DNA of 64,000 nt from Orbaceae bacterium lpD01 (GCA_036251705.1 CP133959.1:372001-436000), one strand, 5' to 3'; counted from the first letter of the stretch, positions 8,394 to 18,714 are shown. The notes: generated by a model from the letters alone, not told the origin. Numbers and translations: made by a program.

Positions 8394-9608
8394 TTAATGA
8401 TTGGTCCATTGAATTTTACTCAGATCCACACCGTCTTTAAACATTTCCCAAAGTGGTGATAGCTCTCGTAGTCTACCAATTGAATCATGTACTAATTTAA
8501 TTACGTAATCTATCTCTTGCTCGGTAGTGAAACGACCAATAGAGAAGCGAATTGAGCTATGTGCTAATTCATCATTTAAACCTAAAGCGCGCAAAACATA
8601 AGACGGTTCCAGACTAGCTGAAGTACAAGCTGATCCTGAAGATACGGCAAGATCTTTTAGCGCCATCATTAACGACTCACCTTCAACATAAGCAAAACTA
8701 ACATTTAAGATATTGGGCGCACTATGTGCTAAAGATCCGTTTAAATAGACCTCTTCAATATCTTTTAGGCCATCCCAGAGACGCATTCTCATGGCTTGTA
8801 GTCGCGGCATTTCAGTCGACATATTCTCTTTGGCAATGCGATAGGCTTCACCCATGCCGACAATTTGATGGACTGGCAATGTACCGGAACGCATACCTCT
8901 TTCATGACCACCGCCGTGTATTTGTGCTTCAATACGAATACGCGGTTTACGGCGAACATATAAACCACCAATACCTTTCGGTCCGTAAAGTTTGTGGCCT
9001 GAAAATGACATCAAATCAACATTTAACTTACTGACATCAATCGGTAATTTACCGACACTTTGTGTGGCATCTACATGAAAGATAATTCCTTTGCTACGAC
9101 AGATATCACCGATTTTTTCAATATCCTGAATCACTCCGATTTCATTATTCACATGCATGATGGAAACGAGAATCGTATCATCACGCAGTGCTGCTTGAAA
9201 GTCATTAAGATCAATCAAGCCATCTGCTTTCGGCGCCAGATAGGTGACATCAAAACCTTCTCTTTCTAGCTGTCGACAGGTATCGAGTACGGCTTTATGC
9301 TCAGTTTTACAGGTAATGATATGCTTACCTTTAGTTTGATAGAAATGCGCGGCGCCTTTAATGGCTAAATTATCCGCTTCGGTCGCGCCAGAGGTAAAAA
9401 CAATCTCACGTGAATCTGCGCCAATCAGATCGGCTATTTGATTACGGGCTATATCCACCGCTTCCTCAGCTTGCCAACCAAAACGATGTGAACGTGAAGC
9501 GGGATTACCGAAGGAACCATCCATCGTCAGATGTTGCATCATTTTTTCTGCAACTTTTGGATCAACGGGAGTCGTTGCCGCGTAGTCCATATAAATTGGT
9601 AATTTCAT
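8394..9608 (-). CDS. iscS: Cysteine desulfurase IscS
   Basis: IscS is the PLP enzyme that takes sulfur from L-cysteine for Fe-S clusters, tRNA thiolation through TusA, and thiamine. The frame is open 18 codons further upstream, but I start at the ATG at 9608: GGAG precedes it and the protein then begins [17 protein letters not shown] and has 404 residues, like E. coli IscS. The PLP lysine lies in SFSGHK (about 206) and the catalytic Cys in [14 protein letters not shown] (about 328). It links the isc operon to the Tus relay genes nearby. Confidence 0.97.
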   Translation of the reverse strand: MKLPIYMDYAATTPVDPKVAEKMMQHLTMDGSFGNPASRSHRFGWQAEEAVDIARNQIADLIGADSREIVFTSGATEADNLAIKGAAHFYQTKGKHIITCKTEHKAVLDTCRQLEREGFDVTYLAPKADGLIDLNDFQAALRDDTILVSIMHVNNEIGVIQDIEKIGDICRSKGIIFHVDATQSVGKLPIDVSKLNVDLMSFSGHKLYGPKGIGGLYVRRKPRIRIEAQIHGGGHERGMRSGTLPVHQIVGMGEAYRIAKENMSTEMPRLQAMRMRLWDGLKDIEEVYLNGSLAHSAPNILNVSFAYVEGESLMMALKDLAVSSGSACTSASLEPSYVLRALGLNDELAHSSIRFSIGRFTTEQEIDYVIKLVHDSIGRLRELSPLWEMFKDGVDLSKIQWTNH

Positions 9609-9686
9609 TTTTTGCTCCAATATATTATAACCGTAAGCTGTACTGCTATACTCAATGCTCATGACTGATGGATGAGCATAAGTCTA

Positions 9687-10148
9687 TTAATGCATATTAA
9701 TTCTGGTTAAATTTGCCTGTTGACGATCGGCAACTGCTTGCACTTCTTTGTTGGTAACCAGCTCATTTAAGGTAATGCCAGTTAAAAAACTATCAATTCG
9801 TTGACTTAGATCATTCCACAGCGAATGGGTTAAACAGCGTACTCCACCCTGACAACATCCTTCACCACCATTACATTTAGTGGCATCGACCGATTCATCA
9901 ACCGCTTTTATAATTGAACTGATGGCGATGTTATCCATACTTTTATTTAATACATATCCGCCACCTGGGCCCCGAACACTCGCGACTAATCCATGTTTGC
10001 GTAAACGGGCAAACAGCTGTTCTAAGTAAGAGAGTGATATTTCTTGTCGTTCGGATATTTCAGCTAAAGAAACCGGACCTGTTTTGGAATTAAGCGCAAC
10101 ATCAAGCATTGCTGTAACGGCATAACGTCCTTTTGATGTTAATTTCAT
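9687..10148 (-). CDS. iscR: Fe-S dependent transcriptional regulator IscR
   Basis: IscR is an Rrf2-family winged-helix regulator that, with a [2Fe-2S] cluster, represses its own operon. I start at the ATG at 10148 (AGAGG 9 nt upstream; protein begins [20 protein letters not shown]). The cluster loop reads [18 protein letters not shown]: compared with E. coli (cysteines 92, 98, 104 and His107) there is one extra residue, a second Cys, so cysteines fall at 92, 98, 99 and 105. The C-terminus is shorter than in E. coli. The gap to iscS is 78 nt. Confidence 0.95.
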   Translation of the reverse strand: MKLTSKGRYAVTAMLDVALNSKTGPVSLAEISERQEISLSYLEQLFARLRKHGLVASVRGPGGGYVLNKSMDNIAISSIIKAVDESVDATKCNGGEGCCQGGVRCLTHSLWNDLSQRIDSFLTGITLNELVTNKEVQAVADRQQANLTRINMH

Positions 10149-10178
10149 CCACTTCATCCTCTTTTTCGATTTGTTACT

Positions 10179-10206
10179 ATTGTATATAACCATAAGATTT
10201 AGTCAA
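10179..10206 (-). promoter_or_regulatory. iscR operon promoter
   Basis: On the minus strand a -35 TTGACT (10206-10201) and a -10 TACAAT (10184-10179) are separated by 16 nt, about 30 nt before the iscR start. Both lie within or next to the IscR-type operators, as expected for autorepression. Confidence 0.7.
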
Positions 10207-10210
10207 GTAT
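10186..10210. promoter_or_regulatory. IscR type 1 operator (promoter-proximal)
   Basis: Read on the minus strand the 25-nt site follows ATA-SYY-GACT-RWWWY-AGTC-RRS-TAT: the ATA, CTT, GACT, AAATC and final TAT parts match, while the AGTC half reads TTAT. It covers the -35 box of the iscR promoter. Confidence 0.65.
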
Positions 10211-10235
10211 TTAGTTGACTAATTTAGTAGGTTAT
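10211..10235. promoter_or_regulatory. IscR type 1 operator (promoter-distal)
   Basis: This site directly abuts the previous one. On the minus strand it reads ATA-ACC-TACT-AAATT-AGTC-AAC-TAA, a near-complete match to the type 1 consensus bound by [2Fe-2S] IscR. E. coli iscR also has more than one type 1 site. Confidence 0.7.
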
Positions 10236-10463
10236 TAAATATAAAAGTATTGAGGGAAAGTGGAGCAATAGGCCATTTTTCAGTACTTTGCTTCATTCAA
10301 AGAGTGGATAATTATAACAGCTGTTTTTATTTTTCGATAATATTTCTTAATGAAACTGGCACGAACCTGATGCATGCTTATCACGTAAAGCACAGATAAT
10401 CATGGTTGCTGATATCGGAACGCAAGTACGCAAAGATTACCATTTGTACGCTTTTATGAAAAC

Positions 10464-10481
10464 GGGCAGCAAAGGCTACCC
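10464..10481 (-). terminator. Probable narI terminator
   Basis: On the minus strand GGGTAGC pairs with GCTGCCC (one G-U) around a 4-nt loop, followed by GTTTTCATAAAA. It lies about 28 nt beyond the narI stop and would end the nar transcript. A T-run also flanks it on the plus side, but the stem has a mismatch in that orientation. Confidence 0.6.
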
Positions 10482-10508
10482 TTTTTCATAATGAAACGAC
10501 TAATATAA

Positions 10509-11186
10509 TTAACGACGCGTTTTAACGATTTGATAACGTCGCGTCAAGTACTCTATTGGCACGCTCCAGATGTGTACGAGTCTGGTGAATGGGAAGATTA
10601 AGAATATTGTGAGTCCCAACGTAATATGCAATTTAAAGATAAATGGTACATCACGCAGGTGCTCAGCAGCACCAAAACGGAAGGTGACAATATCTTGTGC
10701 CCATTGCGATAATCTCAGCATGACACGGCCATCGAGATGATGAACGGAGGATAGAATCGTAAATAATCCCAAACAGACCTGAACGACCAAAATAACAATA
10801 ACTAAAATATCGGCCGTTGATGAGGTTGCTCTCACGCGAGGATTAGTCAGACGACGAAAGCATAAAAAACCACCGCCGATCAGCACCATAATGCCACAGA
10901 TACCGCCGACACTCATCGCTAAAATCTGCTTATGTTGCGCCGAAATAAACGGTTCATAGACCCAGTGCGGTGTTAACAGACCGACTAAATGACCTAAAAA
11001 GATACCGATGATACCGATATGAAACAGATTAGAGGCCCAGCGCATGCCTTTTTTCGACAGCAGCTGAGTTGAACCGGCACGCCAACTGTATTGGCCATAA
11101 TCGTAGCGAACAAGACAGCCAACGAAAAAAATAGTTAGTGCCAGATAAGGATAGATATCAAAAAAGAATGAGTTAAAATAATGCAT
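10509..11186 (-). CDS. narI: Respiratory nitrate reductase gamma subunit (cytochrome b)
   Basis: NarI is the membrane diheme cytochrome b that oxidises quinol and passes electrons to NarH. The 225-residue protein has five hydrophobic segments and aligns throughout with E. coli NarI ([50 protein letters not shown]). Histidines in the FHIGI and GHLVG segments and in the C-terminal KLHITLG and RLVHIW segments are the expected haem ligands. It begins 2 nt after narJ. Confidence 0.97.
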   Translation of the reverse strand: MHYFNSFFFDIYPYLALTIFFVGCLVRYDYGQYSWRAGSTQLLSKKGMRWASNLFHIGIIGIFLGHLVGLLTPHWVYEPFISAQHKQILAMSVGGICGIMVLIGGGFLCFRRLTNPRVRATSSTADILVIVILVVQVCLGLFTILSSVHHLDGRVMLRLSQWAQDIVTFRFGAAEHLRDVPFIFKLHITLGLTIFLIFPFTRLVHIWSVPIEYLTRRYQIVKTRR

Positions 11187-11188
11187 AT

Positions 11189-11893
11189 TCAGATCCTTTT
11201 ATCTTCACCGACATTAACATAATATGTCGATGTTTTTGATTGGGTTTGCAAAGGCTGAGCAACCGATGAATCACAGGCTGAGCCAGCGTTAAATAACACT
11301 TGTTCTTCTTGCCAAATAGTATCTAACGCTTGCGGCGTATTGTCTGCTTGCTCATTCATAATTTTATTTTGTAATGAGACCTCATCGGCTTGTTCACCGC
11401 TGAGTTCAAATAACAGATTAAATAAAATTTCATACTCACTTTCTCGTTTTGCTAAACGCAGTGCGAGTAAACGAATAATCACGGCGATCTGCTTTAACCA
11501 ATGAATCGCCTCCTCTGTGGGTAAGTGCGCGGCATATTCCAAAAATAGCGGTAGATAATCAGGTAGTTGATTTTCTGTTATCGTCAGACCACTTTGTTCA
11601 TATTGCACAAGTAAGTCAACCATGGCTTGACCACGTTCACGGGAGTCCCCGTGAATATGTTCAAACAGGAGTAATGAGGTTGAACTGCCCACATCAAAAG
11701 TAGCATGATATTGCTCTTGCGCATCAAGTAAATCCATCGCTAGATAAGTCTCAATAAACTTAACCAGTGACTGTTTTTGCGCTGAAGTAAAATCAGCGCT
11801 CTTCTCAATGGCTTCAATCAATGGTGCGCTCATATCCCATAATGTCTGATCAGGATAATCGATTAAGTACGATAGAATCGTTAGGCTTCTCAT
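11189..11893 (-). CDS. narJ: Nitrate reductase assembly chaperone NarJ
   Basis: NarJ is a cytoplasmic TorD-like chaperone that binds apo-NarG, allows molybdenum cofactor insertion and prevents early membrane attachment. The 234-residue protein carries [13 protein letters not shown] at the N-terminus and [13 protein letters not shown] in the middle, both typical. It overlaps narH by 4 nt. The C-terminal third is variable, as usual. Confidence 0.93.
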   Translation of the reverse strand: MRSLTILSYLIDYPDQTLWDMSAPLIEAIEKSADFTSAQKQSLVKFIETYLAMDLLDAQEQYHATFDVGSSTSLLLFEHIHGDSRERGQAMVDLLVQYEQSGLTITENQLPDYLPLFLEYAAHLPTEEAIHWLKQIAVIIRLLALRLAKRESEYEILFNLLFELSGEQADEVSLQNKIMNEQADNTPQALDTIWQEEQVLFNAGSACDSSVAQPLQTQSKTSTYYVNVGEDKRI

Positions 11894-13428
11894 AATTTAT
11901 CTTGCTCATCAGAAATATCACGAATATTAATACGATCAGTTCGTTTAGCATTAAATAAATTAAACTGAGAATCACTTCCCTGACAGCCGTCACCGAAACT
12001 AAAACCACAACCACCTTGTTCAGCAAAAACCGGGTTCGACAGTTCAGCGTGATGCGTTGGGATAACAAAACGATCTTCGTAATTGGCTATTGCCATATAA
12101 CGATACATCTCCTGAACCTGTTTTTCGGTTAACCCCACCTCTTTTAACACATCCAGGTCAATTTTATTATCGACGGTTTCGCTACGTTTAAACTGACGCA
12201 TTGCCATCATCCGTTTAAGCGCTAATGAGACCGGTTTGACATCACCAGCAGTAAGCATATTAGCTAAGTACTGTAATGGAATTCGCAGTTCATCAATCGC
12301 CGGTAAGAAATTAACATTTTTATCGCTGTCGCCAAGTGCTGATTGAATCGGTGATAGCGGTGGCACGTACCAAACCATCGGTAAGGTGCGATATTCCGGA
12401 TGTAATGGCAGGGCAACTTGCCAATCAATCGCCATTTTATACACCGGTGATTGCTGTGCGGCATCGATGACACTTTGTGGTACGCCATCAGCCAGTGCTT
12501 GTTTGATGATCTCCGGATCATTTGGATCTAAAAATACCGATAGCTGCTGTTGATAAAGATCTTTATCATCAGTAGTTGAAGCGGCTTCTTTAATCTTATC
12601 GGCATCATAAAGTACCACGCCAAGATAACGAATACGGCCGACACAGGTTTCTGAGCAAACGGTTGGTTGGCCAGCTTCAATACGCGGATAACAGAAAATA
12701 CATTTTTCTGATTTACCACTTTTCCAGTTAAAGTAGATTTTCTTGTATGGACAGCCTGAAATACACATTCTCCAGCCACGGCATTTATCTTGATCGATAA
12801 GCACAATACCATCTTCTTCACGCTTGTAAATCGCTCCACTTGGACAAGATGCCACACAAGCAGGATTCAAGCAGTGTTCACAAAGACGCGGTAAATAGGC
12901 TAAGAAGGTATTTTCAAATTGACCGTAAACCTGTTTCTCTATATTGGCAAAATTGTAATCTTTGCCACGAACGCTAAATTCACCGCCTAAATCGTCTTCC
13001 CAGTTTGGCCCAGCAAGGATTTTTTCAATCTTTAAGCCAGTGATTGCCGAATAGGGACGCGCAATCGGTTGTGCTTTACTTTCTGGCGCAGATTTTAAAT
13101 GCTCATAATTATAATTAAACGGTTCATAATAATCATCGATTTCCGGCAGATCCGGATTGGCAAAAATGCGCGAAAGTAACCCGACTTTATTGCCTGCACG
13201 AAGGGTAAGCTGGTTTTTCTTATTCAGTGTCCAGCCACCATGCCAGCGTGATTGATTCTCCCATTCAACGGGAAAACCAACACCTGGTTTACTCTCAACG
13301 TTATTAAACCATGCATATTCGATACCTTCACGATTGGTCCAGACGTTTTTACAGGTTACCGAACAGGTATGACAGCCGATACATTTATCTAGGTTTAGTA
13401 CCATACCGATTTGTGAGCGGATTTTCAT
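11890..13428 (-). CDS. narH: Respiratory nitrate reductase beta subunit
   Basis: NarH carries three [4Fe-4S] and one [3Fe-4S] cluster and links NarI to NarG. At 512 residues it equals the E. coli protein. Four Cys groups are visible: CIGCHTCSVTCK, CEHCLNPACVASCPSGA, CRGWRMCISGC (the Trp marks the [3Fe-4S] cluster) and the CIFCYPR...CSETCVGR region. It overlaps narG by 1 nt and narJ by 4 nt, showing a tight operon. Confidence 0.97.
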   Translation of the reverse strand: MKIRSQIGMVLNLDKCIGCHTCSVTCKNVWTNREGIEYAWFNNVESKPGVGFPVEWENQSRWHGGWTLNKKNQLTLRAGNKVGLLSRIFANPDLPEIDDYYEPFNYNYEHLKSAPESKAQPIARPYSAITGLKIEKILAGPNWEDDLGGEFSVRGKDYNFANIEKQVYGQFENTFLAYLPRLCEHCLNPACVASCPSGAIYKREEDGIVLIDQDKCRGWRMCISGCPYKKIYFNWKSGKSEKCIFCYPRIEAGQPTVCSETCVGRIRYLGVVLYDADKIKEAASTTDDKDLYQQQLSVFLDPNDPEIIKQALADGVPQSVIDAAQQSPVYKMAIDWQVALPLHPEYRTLPMVWYVPPLSPIQSALGDSDKNVNFLPAIDELRIPLQYLANMLTAGDVKPVSLALKRMMAMRQFKRSETVDNKIDLDVLKEVGLTEKQVQEMYRYMAIANYEDRFVIPTHHAELSNPVFAEQGGCGFSFGDGCQGSDSQFNLFNAKRTDRINIRDISDEQDKL

Positions 13429-16400
13429 TATTTCTTCTCCTGTAATTGACTCTCTGATTCTTCTAACCAGTCAACTTTTGCCATTTTTCTTATAATCACA
13501 AATTCATCCCGATTAGAACCTACTGTGCCATAGTAGTTAAATCCATAAGCTAATTGTACATACCCACCAATCATATGGGTTGGTTTTGGATACACACGAG
13601 TCACGGAGTTATGAATACCGCCACGCTGACCGGTAATTTCAGAACCTGGAATATTGACGATACGTTCCTGGGCATGGTACATCATGGTCATACCATCAGG
13701 GATACGCTGACTGACGATAGCGCGGGCGACTAAAGCACCATTGGCATTAAATCCTTCGATCCAGTCATTATCGACAATGTTGAGTTTTTTCGCATCGTTT
13801 TCACTGATCCAGACTACCGGACCACCACGTGAAAGCGTCAACATACGAATATTTTCACTATAAGTTGAATGAATACCCCATTTTTGATGTGGTGTAATAA
13901 AGTTTAGCGCCAGTTCTGGATTACCATTCGATTTTTTGCCGAGCATTGGATCAACCGATTTAGTATCAACCGGTGGTCGATAGACGAGTAAGCTTTCACC
14001 AAAATCTCGCATCCATGGATGATCTTGATAGAGCTGCTGGCGACCACTGATCGTTCGCCATGGAATGAGCTCATGCACATTGGTGTAACCGGCATTATAA
14101 GAGACATGCTCATCTTCAAGGCCTGACCAGGTCGGGCTTGAGATAATCTTACGCGGTTGCGCTTGAATATCACGGAAACGAATTTTTTCGTCTTCTTTGT
14201 TCAGGGCTAAGTGAGTATGATCACGACCGGTTATTTTACCTAAGGCTTCCCATGCTTTGACCGCAACCTGCCCATTGGTCTCTGGCGCCAATGTCAAAAT
14301 TACTTCAGCTGCATCTATTGCGCTGTCGATTTTTGGTCTATTGGCATCAGCACTCTCTTGTAATCCATTGAGTTTTCGTAAGAAATCAACTTCAATTTCA
14401 GTATTCCAACTAATCCCTTTACCACCATTACCCTGCTTTTCAAGTAGTGGTCCTAAAGAGGTGAAACGGTGATAAGTTTCTGGATAATTACGCACCACTT
14501 TAATGAATTGTGGTGCGGTTTTACCTGGAATGAGATCACATTCGCCTTTTTTCCAATCTTTGATTTCAAAAGGTTGACCTAACTCATTCGGTGAATCATG
14601 CTGAATCGGCAATGTGACGATATCCGTCTCTTCGCCAAGATGACTAGGGCAGAGATCAGAAAAGGTTTTAGCTAAATCTTTATAGATATTCCAGTCACTT
14701 TTCGCTTCCCAGGTCGGTTCAACCGCGGCAGATAAAGGATGAATAAACGGATGCATATCCGATGTATTCATATCATCTTTTTCATACCAAGTTGCGGTAG
14801 GTAGAACGATATCCGAGAATAAACAGGTACTCGACATACGGAAATCAAGGGTGACGACTAAATCAAGTTTACCCGTGGTGGCATTATCCTGCCAATCCAC
14901 TTCTTGCGGTTTATTGCGACCTTGTACGCCTAAGTCTTTATTTTGAATGCCGTTTTCAGTACCCAATAGGTAATGTAATAGATATTCGTGACCTTTACCT
15001 GAAGAGCCTAATAAATTAGACCGCCAAATAAATAGCTGACGAGGATAATTATTGGCACTATCCGGCGCTTCAGAGGCAAAGCGCATTTGTCCATTTTTGA
15101 GTGATTCAATCGTGTACTCAATCGCATCTTTATTTTCTGCCGCAGCTGCTTTGGTAATACTCAAGGGATTAACACTTAACTGTGGCGATGAAGGTAACCA
15201 ACCTAAACGTTCGGCTTTTACATTAAAATCAATCAGACTATCTGAATAATTCTCTTTATTCGCTAGTGGTGAGAGTAAATTTTGTGCCGAAACCGTTTCA
15301 TGACGCCATTGGCTTGAGTGGTTATAAAAATAAGAGGTACTGTTCATATGTCGGGCTGGTTTTTGCCAGTCAAGTGCAAAGGCTAAAGGCTGCCAGCCAG
15401 TTTGTGGACGTAATTTTTCTTGGCCAACATAATGTGCCCAACCGCCGCCACTTTGACCCACACAACCACAAAACACCAACATATTAATTAAACCACGGTA
15501 ATTTGAATCCATATGATACCAGTGGTTAAGACCTGCACCGACGATAATCATCGAACGACCATGGGTCTTATCGGCATTTTCGGCAAACTCGCGAGCAATT
15601 TTTACGATGCGATTTTGTGCAACACCGGTAATTTTTTCTGCCCAGGCTGGGGTATAGGCTTTGATTTCGTCATAACTTTCAGCGGCATTGCTATCTTTAA
15701 GACCACGCTCAACGCCATAGTTAGCCATCATTAAATCGTACACGGCAGTCACATAAGCTTGCGAGCCATCAGCTAAGGTTAACGATTTTACTGGTAATTT
15801 ATGATAGAGGATATCGTCCATGGCTACATGATTAAAGTGTGCCAGCTCTTCGCCACCAAAATAAGGGAAACCGACATCAAGTACATCATCATGATTATCG
15901 AGTAAAGAGAGCTGTAATTTAACCTCTTTTTGATTTAGCCCCTCTTTTGTTTCAAGATTCCATTTACCTTGATCTCCCCAACGGAAGCCCGCTGAGCCTT
16001 GTGGTGCGACTAATTCACCACTTAGTTCATCAATTGCAATGGTTTTCCATTCCGGATTATTTTCCTGACCAAGATGATTGATTAAATCCGAAGCGCGCAG
16101 CAGGCGTCCTGGTGCAAATTTACCATCTGGACGTTTTTCAAGCAGGACCAGCATCGGTAAATCTGAATAACGACGCAGATAATCACTAAAATAGCTCGAT
16201 GGATTTTGGTAATGGAACTCTTTTAAAATAACATGTCCCATCGCCAAGGCTAAGGCGCTGTCAGTCCCTTGTTTTGGACTTAACCATTCATCGCTGAACT
16301 TAGAGACTTCAGCATAGTCAGGTGTGATAGCAACGGTCTTCGTCCCTTTATAACGAACTTCACTAAAGAAGTGCGCATCAGGCGTACGCGTTTGTGGGAT

Positions 16401-17168
16401 ATTTGAACCCCAAGCAATAATATAGGATGAGTTATACCAGTCAGCTGACTCTGGTACGTCAGTCTGCTCACCCCAAGTCATCGGTGATGCTGGTGGTAAG
16501 TCACAGTACCAGTCATAAAAACTTAAGCATGATCCGCCGATCAGCGAGAGGTAACGCGCACCCGCTGCATAAGAGATCATTGACATCGCTGGAATAGGTG
16601 AGAATCCCGCGATACGATCGGGACCAAATGTTTTGATGGTATAGATATTTGAAGCGGCAATCAGTTCATTCACCTCTTGCCAATCAGCACGAACGAAACC
16701 GCCACGTCCACGCTTTTGCTTATAACTTTGTGATTTATGACTATCTTGTACGATAGCGCCCCAGGCATCGACTGGATCTGGATGCTGTGTTTTTGCTTCA
16801 CGCCAAAGTTTTAGTAACTGTTTACGAATTAATGGGTACTTAACACGGTTTGCACTGTACATATACCAAGAGTAACTTGCGCCACGTGGGCAGCCTCTTG
16901 GCTCATGATTCGGTAAGTCTGGTCTAGTACGCGGATAGTCAGTTTGCTGCGTTTCCCAAGTGACTAAACCGTTTTTGACATAGATTTTCCAGCTACAAGA
17001 GCCGGTACAGTTAACACCGTGGGTTGAACGGACGATTTTGTCATGCTGCCAACGTTGACGATAACTGTTTTCCCAATCACGATTGGTCGACAATGTTTCA
17101 CCATGGCCATCGGCAAACGTCCCTTTTATTTGTTTAAAATAACGGAATCGATCAATAAATTTGCTCAT
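13428..17168 (-). CDS. narG: Respiratory nitrate reductase alpha subunit
   Basis: NarG is the catalytic molybdenum bis-MGD subunit that reduces nitrate to nitrite at the cytoplasmic face. At 1246 residues it is essentially the E. coli length (1247). The N-terminal HGVNCTGSC holds His and Cys ligands of the FS0 [4Fe-4S] cluster, and the region around YNSSYIIAWGSNIPQTR contains the expected Asp ligand area of the molybdenum. No frameshift is visible across 3.7 kb, so the enzyme is probably functional. narK lies 59 nt upstream. Molybdenum cofactor genes are not in the window. Confidence 0.98.
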   Translation of the reverse strand: MSKFIDRFRYFKQIKGTFADGHGETLSTNRDWENSYRQRWQHDKIVRSTHGVNCTGSCSWKIYVKNGLVTWETQQTDYPRTRPDLPNHEPRGCPRGASYSWYMYSANRVKYPLIRKQLLKLWREAKTQHPDPVDAWGAIVQDSHKSQSYKQKRGRGGFVRADWQEVNELIAASNIYTIKTFGPDRIAGFSPIPAMSMISYAAGARYLSLIGGSCLSFYDWYCDLPPASPMTWGEQTDVPESADWYNSSYIIAWGSNIPQTRTPDAHFFSEVRYKGTKTVAITPDYAEVSKFSDEWLSPKQGTDSALALAMGHVILKEFHYQNPSSYFSDYLRRYSDLPMLVLLEKRPDGKFAPGRLLRASDLINHLGQENNPEWKTIAIDELSGELVAPQGSAGFRWGDQGKWNLETKEGLNQKEVKLQLSLLDNHDDVLDVGFPYFGGEELAHFNHVAMDDILYHKLPVKSLTLADGSQAYVTAVYDLMMANYGVERGLKDSNAAESYDEIKAYTPAWAEKITGVAQNRIVKIAREFAENADKTHGRSMIIVGAGLNHWYHMDSNYRGLINMLVFCGCVGQSGGGWAHYVGQEKLRPQTGWQPLAFALDWQKPARHMNSTSYFYNHSSQWRHETVSAQNLLSPLANKENYSDSLIDFNVKAERLGWLPSSPQLSVNPLSITKAAAAENKDAIEYTIESLKNGQMRFASEAPDSANNYPRQLFIWRSNLLGSSGKGHEYLLHYLLGTENGIQNKDLGVQGRNKPQEVDWQDNATTGKLDLVVTLDFRMSSTCLFSDIVLPTATWYEKDDMNTSDMHPFIHPLSAAVEPTWEAKSDWNIYKDLAKTFSDLCPSHLGEETDIVTLPIQHDSPNELGQPFEIKDWKKGECDLIPGKTAPQFIKVVRNYPETYHRFTSLGPLLEKQGNGGKGISWNTEIEVDFLRKLNGLQESADANRPKIDSAIDAAEVILTLAPETNGQVAVKAWEALGKITGRDHTHLALNKEDEKIRFRDIQAQPRKIISSPTWSGLEDEHVSYNAGYTNVHELIPWRTISGRQQLYQDHPWMRDFGESLLVYRPPVDTKSVDPMLGKKSNGNPELALNFITPHQKWGIHSTYSENIRMLTLSRGGPVVWISENDAKKLNIVDNDWIEGFNANGALVARAIVSQRIPDGMTMMYHAQERIVNIPGSEITGQRGGIHNSVTRVYPKPTHMIGGYVQLAYGFNYYGTVGSNRDEFVIIRKMAKVDWLEESESQLQEKK

Positions 17169-17227
17169 TTACATTGCTCCAGCAATTGTTCAAATTATGA
17201 TAATTTTGAAATTATCTATTAATATTT

Positions 17228-18595
17228 TTACTTACGACCATAAACAAATTTAGTCACTAACGCACAGAAAATATAAAACACTAAAAAGATATAAAACGCA
17301 GAGCTGACAGAGCCCATATGCGAAAGTGATAAACTGAATACTTGTGGAATAAAGTATCCGCCAATTGCGCCGATAGCTGAGATAAAACCTAATGCAGCAG
17401 CGGTTTCTGTCGCTGCTCTTCTTTGTGCCGGTTCATTTTTCATACCAGCAGCGGTTAATTTATTTAAGGTAATTTGTCTAAAAATAATTGAGATCATTTG
17501 GAAGGTTGAACCACTACCAAAGCCCGCGGTAAAGAATAAACAAAGAAAGCAGAGATAGAAACCAATAAATGAACCGCTGCCGGCGGCTTCTCCTGGTAAG
17601 GTGGTAAAGAGGATAATCACGAATAAGATCATTAGCAGATAGTTAATAAATGTGGCTCTGATGCCGCCAAACTTATCTGATATCATACCGCCTAAAGGAC
17701 GGCCAATCGCGCCAACAAGTGGACCTGAGAACGCAAACATTAAAATATTCACTTCAGGGAACTGCGTTTTCGCTAACATCGCGAAAGCGGCAGAGAAACC
17801 AATAAAAGAACCAAATGTGGCTAAATATAATAAGCTGAGTAACCACATATGTTTGTCTTTTAATACGACAGACTGCTCTTTGAATGAGGCTTTACTGCTT
17901 AACAGGTCATTCATACCAAAGAACGCCATAATGGCAAAAATAATTAAAAATGGTACCCAAATAAGCGCTGCATTTTGTAACCAGAGAGAGCCTTCTGTGA
18001 TGGTGATCGATTGTTGACCACTCCATAACGGAATAAAAATAATGAGTGAGGCAACCAGTTGAATGACACTCACTCCCATATTACCTAAACCGCCATTAAG
18101 CCCTAATGCACTACCTTGTTTCGCCTTAGGGAAAAAGAAGCTGATATTGGCCATACTGGAGGCAAAGTTAGCCCCACCTAAACCACAAAGTAACGCAATA
18201 ATGATAAAAATAATGTAGGGCGTTTGTGGATTTTGGATAGCAAAACCTAACCAGATACAAGGCGCAATCAGAATAATGGTACTAAAAGCTGTCCAACGAC
18301 GTCCGCCAAAGATAGGAATCACAAATGAGTACGGAATTCGAAATAGTGCACCTGAAATAGAAGGGATGGCGGTTAACAGAAATAATTGGTTGGTTGAAAA
18401 GTTAAATCCGACACGATTTAGATAAACCGCCACAATACTAAATAACATCCAGACACAGAACCCTAAGGTTAAGCAAGGAATTGATATCCATAAGTTTTTT
18501 CGTGCGATTGATTTACCTGTTTGTTCCCAGAATGTACTCTCTTCTGGACGCCAATCCGTAATGACACCTTTGGGTACAGTTTTATTTTGGGGCAT
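17228..18595 (-). CDS. narK: Nitrate/nitrite antiporter NarK
   Basis: NarK is a major-facilitator transporter that brings nitrate in and exports nitrite. The 455-residue protein has about 12 hydrophobic segments and the nitrate signature around GLNGGLGNMGVSV, a second Gly-rich segment AAALGFISAIGAIGGYF, and Arg in FRIPYSF where a substrate-binding Arg is expected. It is transcribed with narGHJI, 59 nt downstream, and is the first gene after a 584-nt regulatory gap. Confidence 0.94.
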   Translation of the reverse strand: MPQNKTVPKGVITDWRPEESTFWEQTGKSIARKNLWISIPCLTLGFCVWMLFSIVAVYLNRVGFNFSTNQLFLLTAIPSISGALFRIPYSFVIPIFGGRRWTAFSTIILIAPCIWLGFAIQNPQTPYIIFIIIALLCGLGGANFASSMANISFFFPKAKQGSALGLNGGLGNMGVSVIQLVASLIIFIPLWSGQQSITITEGSLWLQNAALIWVPFLIIFAIMAFFGMNDLLSSKASFKEQSVVLKDKHMWLLSLLYLATFGSFIGFSAAFAMLAKTQFPEVNILMFAFSGPLVGAIGRPLGGMISDKFGGIRATFINYLLMILFVIILFTTLPGEAAGSGSFIGFYLCFLCLFFTAGFGSGSTFQMISIIFRQITLNKLTAAGMKNEPAQRRAATETAAALGFISAIGAIGGYFIPQVFSLSLSHMGSVSSAFYIFLVFYIFCALVTKFVYGRK

Positions 18596-18679
18596 ATTTT
18601 ATTCCTTGTTTTATGAACAGCGATATCTGATTAAAAGTCATTAAAAAATAGACTAATAGAGTATATTAAATATTAAATC

Positions 18680-18714
18680 ATTACAATTTTAGGGGATATT
18701 GTAATTTAAATTAC
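18680..18714. repeat. Overlapping inverted repeats before narK
   Basis: ATTACAAT (18680-18687) is the reverse complement of ATTGTAAT (18698-18705), and the latter overlaps the perfect palindrome GTAATTTAAATTAC (18701-18714). They lie 85-120 nt before the narK start, where regulators of nitrate genes usually bind. The sequence is unlike the canonical FNR or NarL motifs. Confidence 0.6.

Larger units (their letters stand above)
10149..10508. other. Intergenic region between narI and iscR
   Basis: This 360-nt gap contains the iscR promoter with two IscR-type operators (10179-10235) and, near narI, a hairpin terminator (10464-10481). In the middle part (about 10240-10460) I recognise no gene. 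A 20-codon open frame on the minus strand (10381-10443) begins MVIFAYLRSD, faintly like the start of a serine recombinase, but it is too short to support. Confidence 0.55.

Noticed and set aside
10381-10443. Minus-strand 20-codon frame beginning MVIFAYLRSD, like the start of a serine recombinase
   Set aside because: Too short, without the following conserved residues and without further recombinase sequence in the other frames; chance similarity is more likely.
10240-10487. Possible plus-strand small RNA ending in the hairpin near narI
   Set aside because: The hairpin has a C-A mismatch on the plus strand but a G-U pair on the minus strand, fitting a narI terminator better; no convincing plus-strand promoter is visible.
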